Part shown: piece by piece, positions 23,288 through 34,594 of the stretch | How the letters are laid out: the number at the start of each line of letters is the position of its first letter | Numbering within the stretch: the stretch's first letter is position 1 | Source: Dipteronia dyeriana | Taxonomy: Eukaryota > Streptophyta > Magnoliopsida > Sapindales > Sapindaceae | Direction: 5' to 3' | Assembly (NCBI GenBank): GCA_032871835.1 | Contig: CM065298.1 | Span: 14,327,096-14,391,095 of the forward strand | DNA: 64,000 nucleotides | The notes under the pieces: generated by a model | What the model was told of the DNA's origin: nothing | The model's input: the letters and a program-made list of their open reading frames with translations, nothing else | Databases searched by the model: none | Position numbers and translations under genes: made by a program

Positions 23288-23740
23288 AGTTTGAGTTAAG
23301 TTTAAATGACATCAATTGACTAAAATACTCATCACTTTATTTTATTACGTTTGTGTCATTTTTAGCTTTTTTATTTCTTTTTAAAAACCTCCATTATCCA
23401 TTGAGATGAAAGACCTCTATTGGAGGTCAGTTCGACCTCCAATGGAGGTCGAAATCAACTTCTAATTGGAGGTCGAAATCGGCTTTCAATCGGAGGTCGT
23501 TCAATGAAGAAGATGACAATTTTATTTTTTTAAAAAAATCATTTTAAATTGTTAAATATATCTAATAAGTTACGAAAATTAAAAAAATAAGCCTTGAAAG
23601 TGAAAAATAAGTATCGAAAATACCAAAATATGTTTCGGAAACATAAAAAAGTGCGAGACTTATATTTATGAGTATGTTTTAATTTAAGGATATTTTTTTC
23701 AGATTCACAATTAATGTGCTATTTAAATCTAAGTTATTAA
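23288..23740. mobile_element. MULE-derived MITE with GGAGGTCGAA repeats
   Basis: The left end TTAAGTTTAAATGACA and the right end (reverse complement TTAGATTTAAATAGCACA) resemble the Kaonashi terminus TTAAGTTTAAAAGACACC. Inside, a GGAGGTCGAAATC motif is repeated three to four times with CTCCAATGGAGG palindromes, followed by AAATA-spaced TCGAAA units. It has no coding capacity. Related copies lie at about 44890-45290 and 48900-49260. Confidence 0.65.
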
Positions 23741-26700
23741 GTTAGAGATAGTCTTAATACTCGATCTTTAAAGAGTGCTGCTATTAAACTTTGGAACCCC
23801 AATAATTCATTCCCATATCTAACAAAAGTTATATAAATGTGAAGCCATCAACCTCGAAAGTTACACGATAGATATATCAGGATTGCTAGTTATTTGCTTA
23901 CTACTTTTCACCAAAATTAATTCTTACAACAATTCTCAGCTATCCTAACTTAATTATATGTAAGGGCGAAGCCACGATATGGTTTGAGTGGGCTATCCCC
24001 TAGGTCTAGCTCGTAATTTTCTTTTTAAAAGTTTATTTAAATCTTATCCTAATTGTAATACTATTCAAATTAAAAAATTTAATAATACTACTTTTTACAA
24101 ATTTGATATCCAAATCTTATGTTTAAATGATGTGGTATAATTATAATCCGTTAATTTAAATTGTATTAAATTTGTATGATTTAAATGAATGGATTAAAGT
24201 GTTGCTCATATTATTTGAACACCAAACTGACGCAGTGAAAACGTAACAAGAATTAGACCGACGTCTAAATTCTTTTGAAAAACTGGAATCCACCAGAATA
24301 AAGTTAAAACTTTTGAAATTTTATTGAATAATAATCTATCGATCCTTTCGGCTTACAATGCTATTTAAAGCGAAAGAGCCCTGACCCGAATTCTTGTTGG
24401 ACAAGAAACGAGATTACATACCAAAAGCTGCCATAAATACGAAATCACAAAAGTTACGGAAATAAAATATACTAACGAACATAAACAAGCCGGAATCAAC
24501 GGTAGGCGATTCTGGCTTATCAAAGTCCACTTATGATAAAAATGGAAATTTCCCTAAAAAGAAAAAATTACGATTTCGGGGTCTAAATGATGGAATTTAG
24601 CCGAAAAAGGACGTACCACAACACCAAAGGTGTTGAATTCTGAAGATCTCGCCGATGCCCTTCAATTAAGATCATTCAATCTTGGATTTAGAATGGTCCC
24701 ACCAAACCATATAGGACTCAGCCATTTGTTCTGCATCACAAACTTAGATAAAATAGCCTTATTTTAAAATTTGCACCATAACACTGTTCTTGGGGTGAAA
24801 AATCTACCTTGAGGACAATGTCATTCACAAGCATCTCATATCAAATCCGATTTTTCTTAAACATTAATGTATGTAGGTTGTTCAGTGTAAGAATTTCTTC
24901 AATAAAGTTTTCTAGAGAATTCTCTTAATCCTCTCTGAAAATTTCCCAGAGATTCTATTTAACTTTCTCTAGAAAGTTACAAACGTTGATCCACTATTCT
25001 AGTTTTTGAAGCAGGTTCGATTGTTCAAATCACAATGACAAAAGAATGTCCATTGATAGATATTTTCATTCTTTGTTGATCCGGAATCAATAACAAAATT
25101 TGCACACGTTATTCAATTTAAATTAATATGTTTAAACGAGGCACGTTATATCATTTAAATACATTTAAATGACTTTGGAAGTGTATTATTCGATTTAAAC
25201 AAGTTTACGAGACGAATTATGAGCTTGTTTGCAAGTGGAAACGCAATAGATATGTATCTAACCATATATTGCTTAAATGGTTTGGGGTCCCCTCTCAGTC
25301 TCTTTCAGTGAGTATCAATGTGAAGTGTGAACTGTGAACTAGTAATTTGCATATCCATTGATGAATGATGATGATGACAACTATATTTATTGGAGTACTC
25401 AATTCATCGTTTTGTCAAATCTTTTCATGATCAAGCAATAGCGCCACTATATACTGTTGCTTTTCAACACATGCAGAAGTATGTGGTTGACACTTGACTG
25501 GTTGCCTGGTTGGTGCTACTACATATGCATGTAGTGTTAAATCAGTTGATAAAAACTAAAAAAATTTGAATGAGCGAAATTTATAAATTATTCAGCTAGC
25601 TGGCATCAGAGTTTTGATGGGTGAGGAAACGATGACATATATATAGTTGCTAGAAGCAGGTTTATCGTTTGGTAGGCATAAAAAGTACATACACAAGGGA
25701 TTGTCCCCGTACCAACTTATTAAAAATAAAAATTATAATTATGTGTTTGATTTTAATTTCAAATTCTAAAAATACATCCAATATCGTGTGAGGCTATATT
25801 TTAAAAATAAAAATGTATAATGTAGTTTAACTGAAAATATCAACAATATAAATATATATATATATATATATCAAATTTTTATTTTTTTTTCATATTATTA
25901 TCATTATTCAACCATTCAACACTAAATTCATAATTTAGAAATAATATAATTTTAGTATATAAAAATATCATTAATATATAGTTATTTATTTAATAAATTT
26001 AAATAATGTTACTAAATTTAAAAAATAAAAAATTACTTGAAAAAGACGAGGAGAAGAGAAGACGTGAAAAAGAAGAAAAAAATGGTTCATTTTAAAAAAA
26101 TCGAAATGAAAAACATAGTTCATTTTTATGACCAATATTGTTTTTTTTTCTTTATTTTTTAAAAACAAAATGAAAGACATTTACCAAAGGCAAATTCAAA
26201 ATTGTATGACATCGAAGCTTATGTTATCGAACATGAAAAGTAAGTATAAGTTTATAACTAATTTGAATGATTTGTGGCCCAAACAACAGAGAGTATTCAT
26301 ATCGAATCACCGAGCAAAAGTAACGATTTTTCAACAATAAAGACCAATAAAATTCCAATTTAGTTTTCACATGTAATGAGTAAAGAGATAAAAAAAGTAT
26401 CAATATTGTCGCCCTTAAAACTAATTAAAGATAAACTAATAATTAAAACTAATATTTATATTTAATTACAAATTTAAATTATAAAAATATTTTAATGGAA
26501 ATTTACAAATAATTAAAGATAAATTACTTTTATTTAAAATAAAATAAATATTATGTTCAATCATTAATTACACGCATATATTCAATTATATTTATTTATT
26601 CAAAATTTAATTAAATTATGATAAGATTTTTACCTTTTTAAATTAAAAGCTGAAAACTATATATCTTCAACAATATGTCTAAATAAAAATAAAATTATGA

Positions 26701-26990
26701 TATATAAGTAACTATATATCTTCATCTCGGAAACTACAAAAAGTCTCAAAAACTACATAAAAAGTCTCGAAAATTATTAAAAAGTTTCAGAAACTACCAA
26801 AAAATCTTAAAACTATTTTAAAAGTCTAAAAAACTATAAAATAAATCTCGAAAATACAAAATAAATCTAAAAAACAAACACAAAAATGCACGAGATTTTT
26901 TGTGTGTGAATATGTTTTAAGAGTATTTTTATCAGATCTACACTTTAGGTGTTATTTAAATTTAAGTTATTAAAACAACAATACTCTTAA
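23741..26990. repeat. Segmental repeat unit A
   Basis: The unit shares long colinear blocks with 45291-46880 (B) and 49260-51475 (C). Markers include CATCAACCTCGAAAGTTACA, GCGAAGCCACGA, the AACACTGTTCTTGGGGT block, ATGATGATGA and TTGCTAGAAGCAGG. At 26720-26900 it ends in tandem CTCGAAAA-type units and a MULE-like terminus (about 26955-26985). No reading frame is conserved between copies, so it is probably noncoding, perhaps the upstream or intergenic DNA of the protease array. A solo LTR interrupts it. Confidence 0.8.
24228..24738. mobile_element. Solo LTR (511 bp) with 5-bp target-site duplication
   Basis: It begins TGACGCAG and ends CTGCATCA, so the ends are TG...CA and imperfectly inverted. 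It is flanked by CAAAC at 24223-24227 and 24739-24743. The homologous B and C segments lack it and read directly through (GAACACTAAATTTAGATAAAG), which confirms the insertion. No internal region is present, as expected after LTR-LTR recombination. Confidence 0.92.
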
Positions 26991-27567
26991 AATTACACAT
27001 TGAAAAAGTGTCGTTTTATATTTCAACCCATATATGGTAACGACTCAAATATGAATATTATCAGGCTAAGTGAATGCTTCTCACCGAATACATTGGACAA
27101 CGGTGTGGTAAATATGGTTTAAGATTTGAATATTTCGGTGTTTGATATAGTAAGACATAAGAACCAAGACATGTGTAGATGATCTAAAGGAAGAACGCTA
27201 GAAGGTCCCATACCAACTTATCATCAAACACATGAGATTCACCAAATTAACGAAAGGATAGACAGAAACACCATAGGATAGACAAAAAACTTAAAAATTC
27301 AGAACATTTCAAGTTTCAACATTCAATTTCGTCAAGATTTCAAGTTTCAACATTTTAATTTAAACAAGATTTCAAGTTCCAAGTTCCTAGTCGTGATTTC
27401 AAGTTTGTTTCCAGATTTTAATCATGATTTCAAGTTTGCTTTAAGTTTTAAAGAAAAAATCAAATCCATATGTATTTTTGTAATTTATGGACATACATTA
27501 ATTTTTTTTTAAAAAAAGTGGCTATTAACAAATAAAATTTCAAAAGTGGTTACAAACAAAAGTTTAA
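26991..27567. other. AT-rich intergenic DNA with short repeats
   Basis: At 27305-27450 the motif AAGATTTCAAGTTTCAACATT recurs about five times in varying form. I see no gene. Confidence 0.6.
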
Positions 27568-27891
27568 GGGTCCGTCCTGTAAGCGTTTTTCAGTTGCTAT
27601 TTTTCGAAAATAAAAATGAAAATGAAAACAGTATTTTTGGTTTTAGTTTCGAATTCCAAAAACGCGTCTGGTAGCATATACTGAAAGCTGTATTTTGAAA
27701 ATGAAAACAGAAAAAACGCGTCTGGTAGGTTAATTGAAAACTATCAAAAATTGATTAAATAATTAACCAATATAATTTTTGTATTGTAATTTTAAAATTA
27801 AACAAAAGCAACACATCAAAAATTAATTCAAAAAAACATATCAAAAAATGAATTAATCAAAACTAAACTCTTAAATTATAAATAAATAATT

Positions 27892-27936
<45 letters not shown>

Positions 27937-28114
27937 CTATATAATAAAAATATAACTGTATATATTATAATATTTGATATTATATATTTATATATATTAT
28001 ATAAATATATACTATATAAAAGTATAATATTATATACTATTTATATAAATATTATAATATATAATTATAATATAATATTATAATATATATATATATATAT
28101 ATATAATAATTATA

Positions 28115-28191
<77 letters not shown>

Positions 28192-28578
28192 ATTGCATGA
28201 ATGCTTTTAGTTCTAGTTGGAAATAAATTATTCTGGAATATATATATATATATATATATATATGGGCACTTTGGTCATTTAAAAATCTTGTCCCGTATTT
28301 TATCATAGCCATATGAAACGCATAATAGAACTAAATGAAACAAAATGAAAAACAAATTGTTTTTTTTTTTATATAAAAAGGTGAAAAACAAAAACGAAAA
28401 ACGAAAAACAAGTATTTTATGTTTTTCAAATCTTTCATTTTAACACTGATTTTGTTTTTATTTTTTTTCTCGTTTTTTTTTATAAATAAAATGAAAAACG
28501 GTTAACGAACGCGTTTTTAAAATCGTTTTTGAAAAATAAAAACGAAAACGGACTGAAAAATAGCTATAGGACGGGGCC
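27568..28578. mobile_element. TIR element (Harbinger-like) with (AT)n core, copy 1
   Basis: The left end GGGTCCGTCCT and the right end AGGACGGGGCC are inverted, and the arms continue with CAGTTGCTATTTTT and ACGCGTCTGGTAG on the left and with AACGCGTTTTTA and GACTGAAAAATAGC on the right. It is flanked by TAA on each side, a 3-bp duplication as made by PIF/Harbinger elements. The core is mostly (AT)n. An inverted relative lies at 42159-44648. It has no coding capacity. Confidence 0.75.
27896..28190. repeat. (AT)n tract
   Basis: Nearly pure AT dinucleotide runs (27896-27933, 28085-28104 and 28118-28188) are separated by degenerate AT-rich sequence. Together they make up the core of the TIR element. 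Confidence 0.95.
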
Positions 28579-28638
28579 TAATGTTTCCCATGACTATTTT
28601 TTATTTTCTCTCCTAAAAATAGTCATGTTATGTTGGGT

Positions 28639-29135
28639 AGGGATGAACATGATTCGATTCGATTCGATTTTAGGTCAAATCCAATTGAACCTAAAATATT
28701 TCGATTCATCCAAAATTGAACTGGGTTAAACCTAATAAGAAGTGAGCACCAAATTGAATTGAACATATTTTAATCGATTCGATTCGGTTCGATTCAATTT
28801 GGTTTTGGATCTAATGAGCCGGCTAGTTTAATGGGTTTTTTTTAATTTTTTTTTAACATTAATGGATTGTTGGATACTAATTTTGAACATTAGAATAGCC
28901 AAAAAGATTCAAATCAAACCTAACTTAAAAAAAAATAAAAAAAAATTAATCAATTAAAATCATATTACCTTTAAATACATTAAATATATTAGGTTTTTTT
29001 TTTACTTATATACTCGGTTTATTCGGTTCAATCCGGTTTTAAAAAAATCAAACCAGTTTGAACCGAATAAAAATTCGATTTTCAATTTTTAAACCGGTTT
29101 AAACCGAATTATCCTTACGAATCAAATCGAATACC
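28639..29135. mobile_element. hAT-like nonautonomous element rich in GGTTCGGTTC motifs, copy 1 (right end damaged)
   Basis: The left end TAGGGATGAACATGATTCG is followed by repeated GATTCGATTCGGTTCGATT. The interior AATCAATTAAAATCATATTA and the CGGTTTATTCGGTTCAATCC block match 55190-55440 closely. In the second copy the right end reads ATGCCCACCCCTAA, the inverted form of the left end (TAGGGRTGRRCAT). Here the right end runs into GC-rich hAT-type sequence at 29136. Confidence 0.7.
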
Positions 29136-29260
29136 CCTTGCCGTGCCAGGCCGGTTTGAACCGAATTGCCGTGCCAGGTCGGCCCGCCGGGCCCCTCTGG
29201 CGAGCCGGCCGGGCCAGGCTTAACGGGTCTGGTCTGGCGGGTTAGTTTTTTTATCCAATT
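29136..29260. mobile_element. GC-rich subterminal sequence, probable left end of the hAT element
   Basis: An abrupt GC-rich block with GCCGGGC, GGCCCGCCGGGCC and CGTGCCAGG motifs also occurs, in similar form, at the other side of the transposase gene (32590-32790). Plant hAT elements commonly have such GC-rich subterminal motifs. The exact terminus is lost. Confidence 0.5.
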
Positions 29261-29291
29261 TTTTTTTCAAATTACGTTTTTTTGGATTCAG

Positions 29292-29338
29292 GGTATAGGG
29301 TTTAGGGTTTAGGATTTATAGTTTATGGTTAAGGGTTT
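29292..29338. repeat. Short telomere-like stretch (degenerate TTTAGGG)
   Basis: Around seven degenerate units of TTTAGGG (AGGGTTTAGGGTTTAGG, then variants) lie next to a short duplication of AATGAATRAAGAGAACGAA. It is too short and degenerate to be a telomere and may be chance or repair-derived. Confidence 0.6.
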
Positions 29339-29582
29339 AGAATTTAAAATGAATGAAGAGAACGAACAATTATTAGGATTTGAAATGAATAAAGAGAACG
29401 AATTTTTTTTAATTATTTATTTATTTTTCACTTATGGAATTCAGTAATACATATCTACATGATTGCCTCATTAAAAACCTTACCAAGAAAAACCCAGTGG
29501 GATAAAAACTTGGTAAGGGAAAAAGAGTGCAACCGTTTTACAACTTACAAGTAAATAATAAATACATATGTAAAAGTATAAC

Positions 29583-31625
29583 CTAGTTCTGGCCCTGGCC
29601 ACTACCTGAAGGGTCATCAATATATAGATTGTCGAAATTTAGATTAAGTTCTTTATCTACAGTTAGATTTTGTAACCTTTTTTTAGCATGCTCCCAATCT
29701 CGAAGGCATGTTAATACCTCCACCATCTCTGGAGACAAACAGCTTCTTCTTGGTTCAATTATGCGTCCACTGGTGCTAAAAGCTTGTTCTGAAGACACCG
29801 TTGACACTGGAATAACCAGTACGTCACGTGCTAAGTGTGACAGAACTGAATACCTGTACGTATAGGTCTTCCACGATAACAACAAATCAAACTCTTCCTT
29901 GTCTTCAACAGCATCGAACTGTGCTTCAAGGTACCTAATAAGTTCGGTACAAGAAGATGGGCCAGATCTTTGCCCTGAAGAAGTACTTGTTGATTTGTCT
30001 TTTTTTCTTCGTTTCAGAAGGCTCCAACTTGTTTGCTTCGGCTCTGTCTCCGGTCGTATTGATTGGGGGATGTCAATGTTGCCAAACCTGGTCTCATAAA
30101 TATGAAAAATCTCGAACAACTTGGTTCGAATGTCAGTAATTTGTTCTGAATAATCTATTGACAAATTAATACCAATAAACTCAAGCAAAACTTCTAAACC
30201 AGATAATTTAACCCTGGGATCTATTATAGCACTTAAGGCATAAAGTAAGGGAATGTTAGCCCAATATTTTTTCAACTTTGTCTCCATGACAACAACTGCA
30301 GCGTCTAGATGTTCATCTTCTCTATAACTATTTAATAGTTCAGACATTTCTACTATCTGATGGATTGCCTGGGAAGATGTGGGGTAATATACCCCGGAAA
30401 GAGTTACAGTGGCATTGTAAAAAATCTTTAAAAACTGAACAAAAATCTTTGTCACATACCAATCGTCTGTGGAAAGTAATTTTGGACTAAGTTGTCCTGT
30501 TTCGGTCAATTTCATGTTATAAAAACATGTAATGGTTGTATCATATTCCAAACAATTTTGCAACATTAAATAAGTAGAGTTCCACCTTACCGGCATATCA
30601 GTTTGGAATCGTCGGGGTTTGAGACCGTTTAATTTACAATTTCTCTTGAATTCACTGAATCTAGGATTAGAACTGCAAATCCAAGAAATGGCATCTCTGA
30701 TGCGATCTATTTGGTCGCTTACCTGCTTTAAACCAGCCTGTACAACTAAATTTATAATATGGCATGCACACCGTTGATGGAAGAAATAACCTCCATCTTG
30801 CGGGATATTTCTTGCAACAAACAATGCAATAGAACTAGTATTTGCATATGCATTATCAAATGTGATTGAAAGAATGCGATGCGTGATTTCATAAGTTTCT
30901 AAAACTTCCATTATGACATTAAAAATGTTTTCTGCGGTATGTGCAAAATCCATAGGACGAAAACCAAAAATTCTTTTTGTTATCCTCCAATCAGAATCTA
31001 AATAGTGTCCCGTGACACATAAATAGTCCTGTTTGGAACATGCATTCCAAATATCAGAAGGTAATGCAACAGAGACACTTAAATGCTGTATTTCAGCAAC
31101 TAAGTCACCCCTTTCGGTTTCAAACAATCGTATCAAATCATTTCTAGTGGTGGTTCTAGAAACAGGTTCATATTGGGGGTTATATGCAGATGTGATTAAT
31201 TCTTTATAAAATGGACTCTCACCAATATTGATCGGTTAATCAGTTTGTGCAATGTATAGTGCCAAGCACTCTCTAGCGTGCATGGCGTCGAACTGCCACG
31301 TCGTAACGGACCCGTCTGGGTGCCGTTGAAGCTGTGTCTGGGTTGTAGTATCTACCTGTCCATGTGCAGGCATACATTTATGCATATGCCGTCTCAAATG
31401 TCCGGTTCCCCCCGTACTTGTAGCATAATTCTTATGGCAAAACTTACATTTAGCTCTGAGGCCAGACGCCCCGTTTGGGAGTGTCATTTGGACTATGTTG
31501 AAACATTGCCACACATCTGATGTTAATTTTCTGGGACGTGATGTTGGTGTAACGCCGGAACCAGAAGGTCCCGCTTGAGTATGGGTCGGTTCTGAAATAT
31601 CAAATTCATCGTTGAGCATATTCAA
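29583..31625 (-). pseudogene. hAT transposase (RICESLEEPER/ZBED type) with one in-frame stop
   Basis: One minus-strand frame of 681 codons runs from ATG 31625 to the stop at 29583 and is interrupted only by TAA at 31236-31238. Residues 40-90 are a BED zinc finger (DVWQCFNIV, CKFCHKNY, HLRRHMHKC). The catalytic core shows D in HYLDSDWRI and D in SITFDNAYAN, with the CHIINLVVQ motif between the acidic residues, and VRWNSTYLML. The C-terminal hAT dimerisation block (LARDVLVIPVSTVSSEQAFS) carries the E and leads to CLRDWEH. Length and domain order are those of a complete hAT transposase. The stop follows ...LYIAQTD and precedes PINIGESPFY, in the linker after the BED finger. An ATG downstream (31136) would give a protein lacking the BED finger. 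Confidence 0.93.
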
Positions 31626-32800
31626 ACCGTCCGGAAAATAAGGCTACTGGTTAGGATCCATTATCTGAATAAAAATATGAGCACTATAGTAGTTAATAGT
31701 CAAATTAAAAATCAATATTTACTAACAGTAATCTTAATTTACTAACAATAATTACTATAACTAATACGACACTTACAATAATTTATTTACTTAAAAAACA
31801 AATTAAATAAACAAAAAAAAATCATAATCTACTAACATAAAATTTTAAATTCACTAGTTCACTACTACAAATAAAATTGATAAATTTACTAACATAATAT
31901 ACTAACATAAAATTGATGATTTGAACCACTACTCTTAAATTTACTATCATAATCTACAAATGAAAAATTTTAATTTACGAAAAAAACAATATCAAACGTA
32001 ATTACTACACTTAACATTCATCATTTACTTATTACAAAAAGTATTTTCAGTAATACAAATTAACTTTCTAAATTTATTAATAACAAATATTAAAATTACT
32101 ACTAAACTTAAAAATCTTAATAAACTAAACAAATAATATTAACATTAAAGCCCAAAAATTGATAAACTAACTAACTAAATAGATAATGTTTTCATTAGGT
32201 AACTCAAATCTAAACATAAACATATAAATTTACTATGAGAATATGTTAGACCAAAAGTAATAACAAAATTGTACCTTTAAAATTTGGTGTGTTGGTGGAA
32301 AACGTAGAGAATTTTGTAGAGAGAGTAATAACCAAAATGCATGAAAAAGTTTAGAGAATTGGAGAATATATTAGAGATTGAGATTTGAGAGAATGAGATA
32401 TTGAAAGAATGATAGAGAGAGTTAATGGAAAATGAAATGGATGGAAGTATTTATAGAAAAATTTGATTTGTGGGTCAAAATGTAATTTAAAAGGTTGTAG
32501 GGGGGGTTTTGGTAATTTTAATTTCCTTCAACGGCTAGAAATCAATTCCAGCCGTTGGAGGTTTTTTTTTTAAAAAAAAAAAATAAAAAAATTGGCCGAA
32601 CGGACCGGCTGACCGGTCCGACGGGCAGGTCCGACATTCCTGGCACGTAGGATTGGCGTGCCAGGCGGGCGGCCTGCCGGGCCTCCTCCCAGCGGCCCGG
32701 CATGAGGCCTGGCCCTCTTCCTTCCCGGCCCGTTCCAAGAACGGCCCGTGAACTTCATGGGCCGGCCGGACCGGCCGGTCCATTTTTACATCACTAATAG
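31626..32800 (-). mobile_element. hAT 5' leader, AT-rich spacer and GC-rich right terminus
   Basis: The stretch upstream of the transposase start is AT-rich without genes (31670-32480) and then changes sharply to GC-rich sequence at 32590-32785 with GGACCGGCCGGTCC palindromes. Read from the right, the end is GATGTAAAAATGGACCGG. This layout fits a hAT subterminal region. I could not pair it with a matching left TIR, so the 8-bp duplication is unverified. Confidence 0.6.
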
Positions 32801-32802
32801 TA

Positions 32803-32838
32803 GTAAGAGTTGATGGTCACCAGGGTAATTATCCCTAA
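32803..32838. mobile_element. Terminal fragment of the 58401-type Mutator MITE
   Basis: GTTGATGGTCACCAGGGTAATTATCCC matches the right terminus of the MITE at 58401-59194 (GTTGATGACTACCAGGGTAATTACC). Only the end is left here, squeezed between the hAT terminus and the start of the protease segment. Confidence 0.7.
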
Positions 32839-32995
32839 AATAGATACACAATTCTTGAAATAATTATGATGGAGAAAATACCAATATATTCAAATTAAAT
32901 GGATTCGAAACTATTTTCTTGTCATTATAAATTCTCCCCTTTTCATGAATTAAAAAAAGTTATGTACTTGAAATTATCAACATAAAAATATTTAA

Positions 32996-33597
32996 GGGTA
33001 AATTGCACAAACTTCCCATCATTTTAATCAATATTGCACTCATATGTAACTTTTACCAAAATTGCACATACTTCTCCTAATATTCATTGACTAATTGTTT
33101 AATTAGCCTTAAAATTTAAAATGATTAAATTATCCTTGATTTAATTATTTTATTGAGAATTTTATTATAATAAAATTAATTAATTAACCATTTATTTTAT
33201 TTAAACGGTTAGGGATTTTATTACAAATAAAACATAACTAATTAACTAGCTGTTTTTTATGTTTTTAAATATTTTTATCGACTTGTTTTTTTTTTTCTTA
33301 ATTTTTAAAAAAAATAATAAAATGGTTAGTTAATTAATTAGGTTCTATTTGTAATAAAATCCTTAACGGTTTAAATAAAAAAAATGGTTAGTTAATTAAT
33401 TTTATTATAATAAAATCCTCAAATATAATATTTATTATAATAATATAATTAATTCGAGGATAATTTGATCATTTTAAATTTTAAAGCTTGTCAAACATTT
33501 ATTCAATGAAAAGCATAGGAAGTATGTGTAATTTTGACAAAAGTTGAATCTGAGTATGATATTGGTTAAACTCATGGGAAGTTTGTATAATTTTCCT
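32996..33597. mobile_element. 602-bp Mutator-type MITE with 9-bp target-site duplication and empty site in copy 2
   Basis: The ends GGGTAAATTGCACAAACTTC and (inverted) AGGAAAATTATACAAACTTC start arms of about 150 bp. It is flanked by AATATTTAA at 32987-32995 and 33598-33606. The duplicated segment at 61420-61428 has a single AATATTTAA and no element, so it is the empty site. It has no coding capacity. The 9-bp duplication points to a Mutator-type transposase. Confidence 0.96.
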
Positions 33598-34532
33598 AAT
33601 ATTTAATCATAGAAATCGGATTATAAGTTGACAAATTGTGATGTCATTTCACATCTTCGCTTTGTCCGGAATTTGCTCTTTAAACTTTAAGGTTAATTTC
33701 CAAAACATAATACTATTAGCCAATCCAAATAAATTAGTTCAAAATCAAACCAAATTATATGACAATTGATTTGTTTTTCTTATATCACTCGTCACATCAT
33801 CATATTATTTATATGATAAAGACAACTTATTTCCAGATCATTTAAGTCTTGTAATATTATTCTTTTCAAAATATATATGAATATGTGCAGGGAAAAAGAG
33901 AGTTTTGACACTCTTTTATCTGATGATGCTCGAGTAGCACAGTTTTAATAACAAAAGCTTTAAGGGCACCAAATAAGTGAACTTTTAAAAAGCATCCTTA
34001 CTTTATATATATATAATTATTTACTTTTAAGTTTTTCATTTTTTTTTTTCATCTTTTTCATCGGAGGAGGTCTTTCACTAAAAATGCCCTTATTTTTTCA
34101 TCTTCCAAAAATCTCAAGTGGAGGGTCTATCACCTCCATTGATGGAGGTCCTCTATTGATGGAGGATTTTAAGAAAAATAAATAAATAACAAAACAAAAT
34201 TGTCAAGAAGGTTACTCTTTAAAATATTTTTAGAAGGAAATCATTTTAAATGATATTTAAACTCTAACTTATTAAAGAGAAATATACTTAAAAGGCCACC
34301 TCAAAAAGATATCATTTAATTTTCGAACACACGGTGTGGTCCGAGCAGATGGCATGCCCAATCATGTGTTGATTAAAGGTCCCTCAATGGAGCTATTAAT
34401 GGAGGAAAAATGTTCTCCGTGGGACACGATTTTGGTTCTAAGTCAATTTTTATTTTTATTTTTATTTAGGTCAATTTTTATTTTTATTTTTGGAAAAAAA
34501 AAAGTATAAGGGTCTCCCACTTCAAGTTTGCC

Positions 34533-34540
34533 TATATAAA
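34533..34540 (+). promoter_or_regulatory. TATA box of the aspartic protease gene, copy 1
   Basis: TATATAAA lies 55 bases before the ATG at 34595 and is preserved at the same distance class in copy 2 (62441). The upstream 200 bases are also conserved between copies. Confidence 0.75.
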
Positions 34541-34594
34541 CGATAACCAAGATAAGCAGAAATTGCAAGTTGATATCCAATTATAACCGTGGCA

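Noticed and set aside
32535..32783. GC-rich minus frames of 62-82 codons near the hAT right end
   Set aside because: The sequence is palindromic GGCCGG subterminal DNA of a hAT element. Its open frames follow from the GC content.
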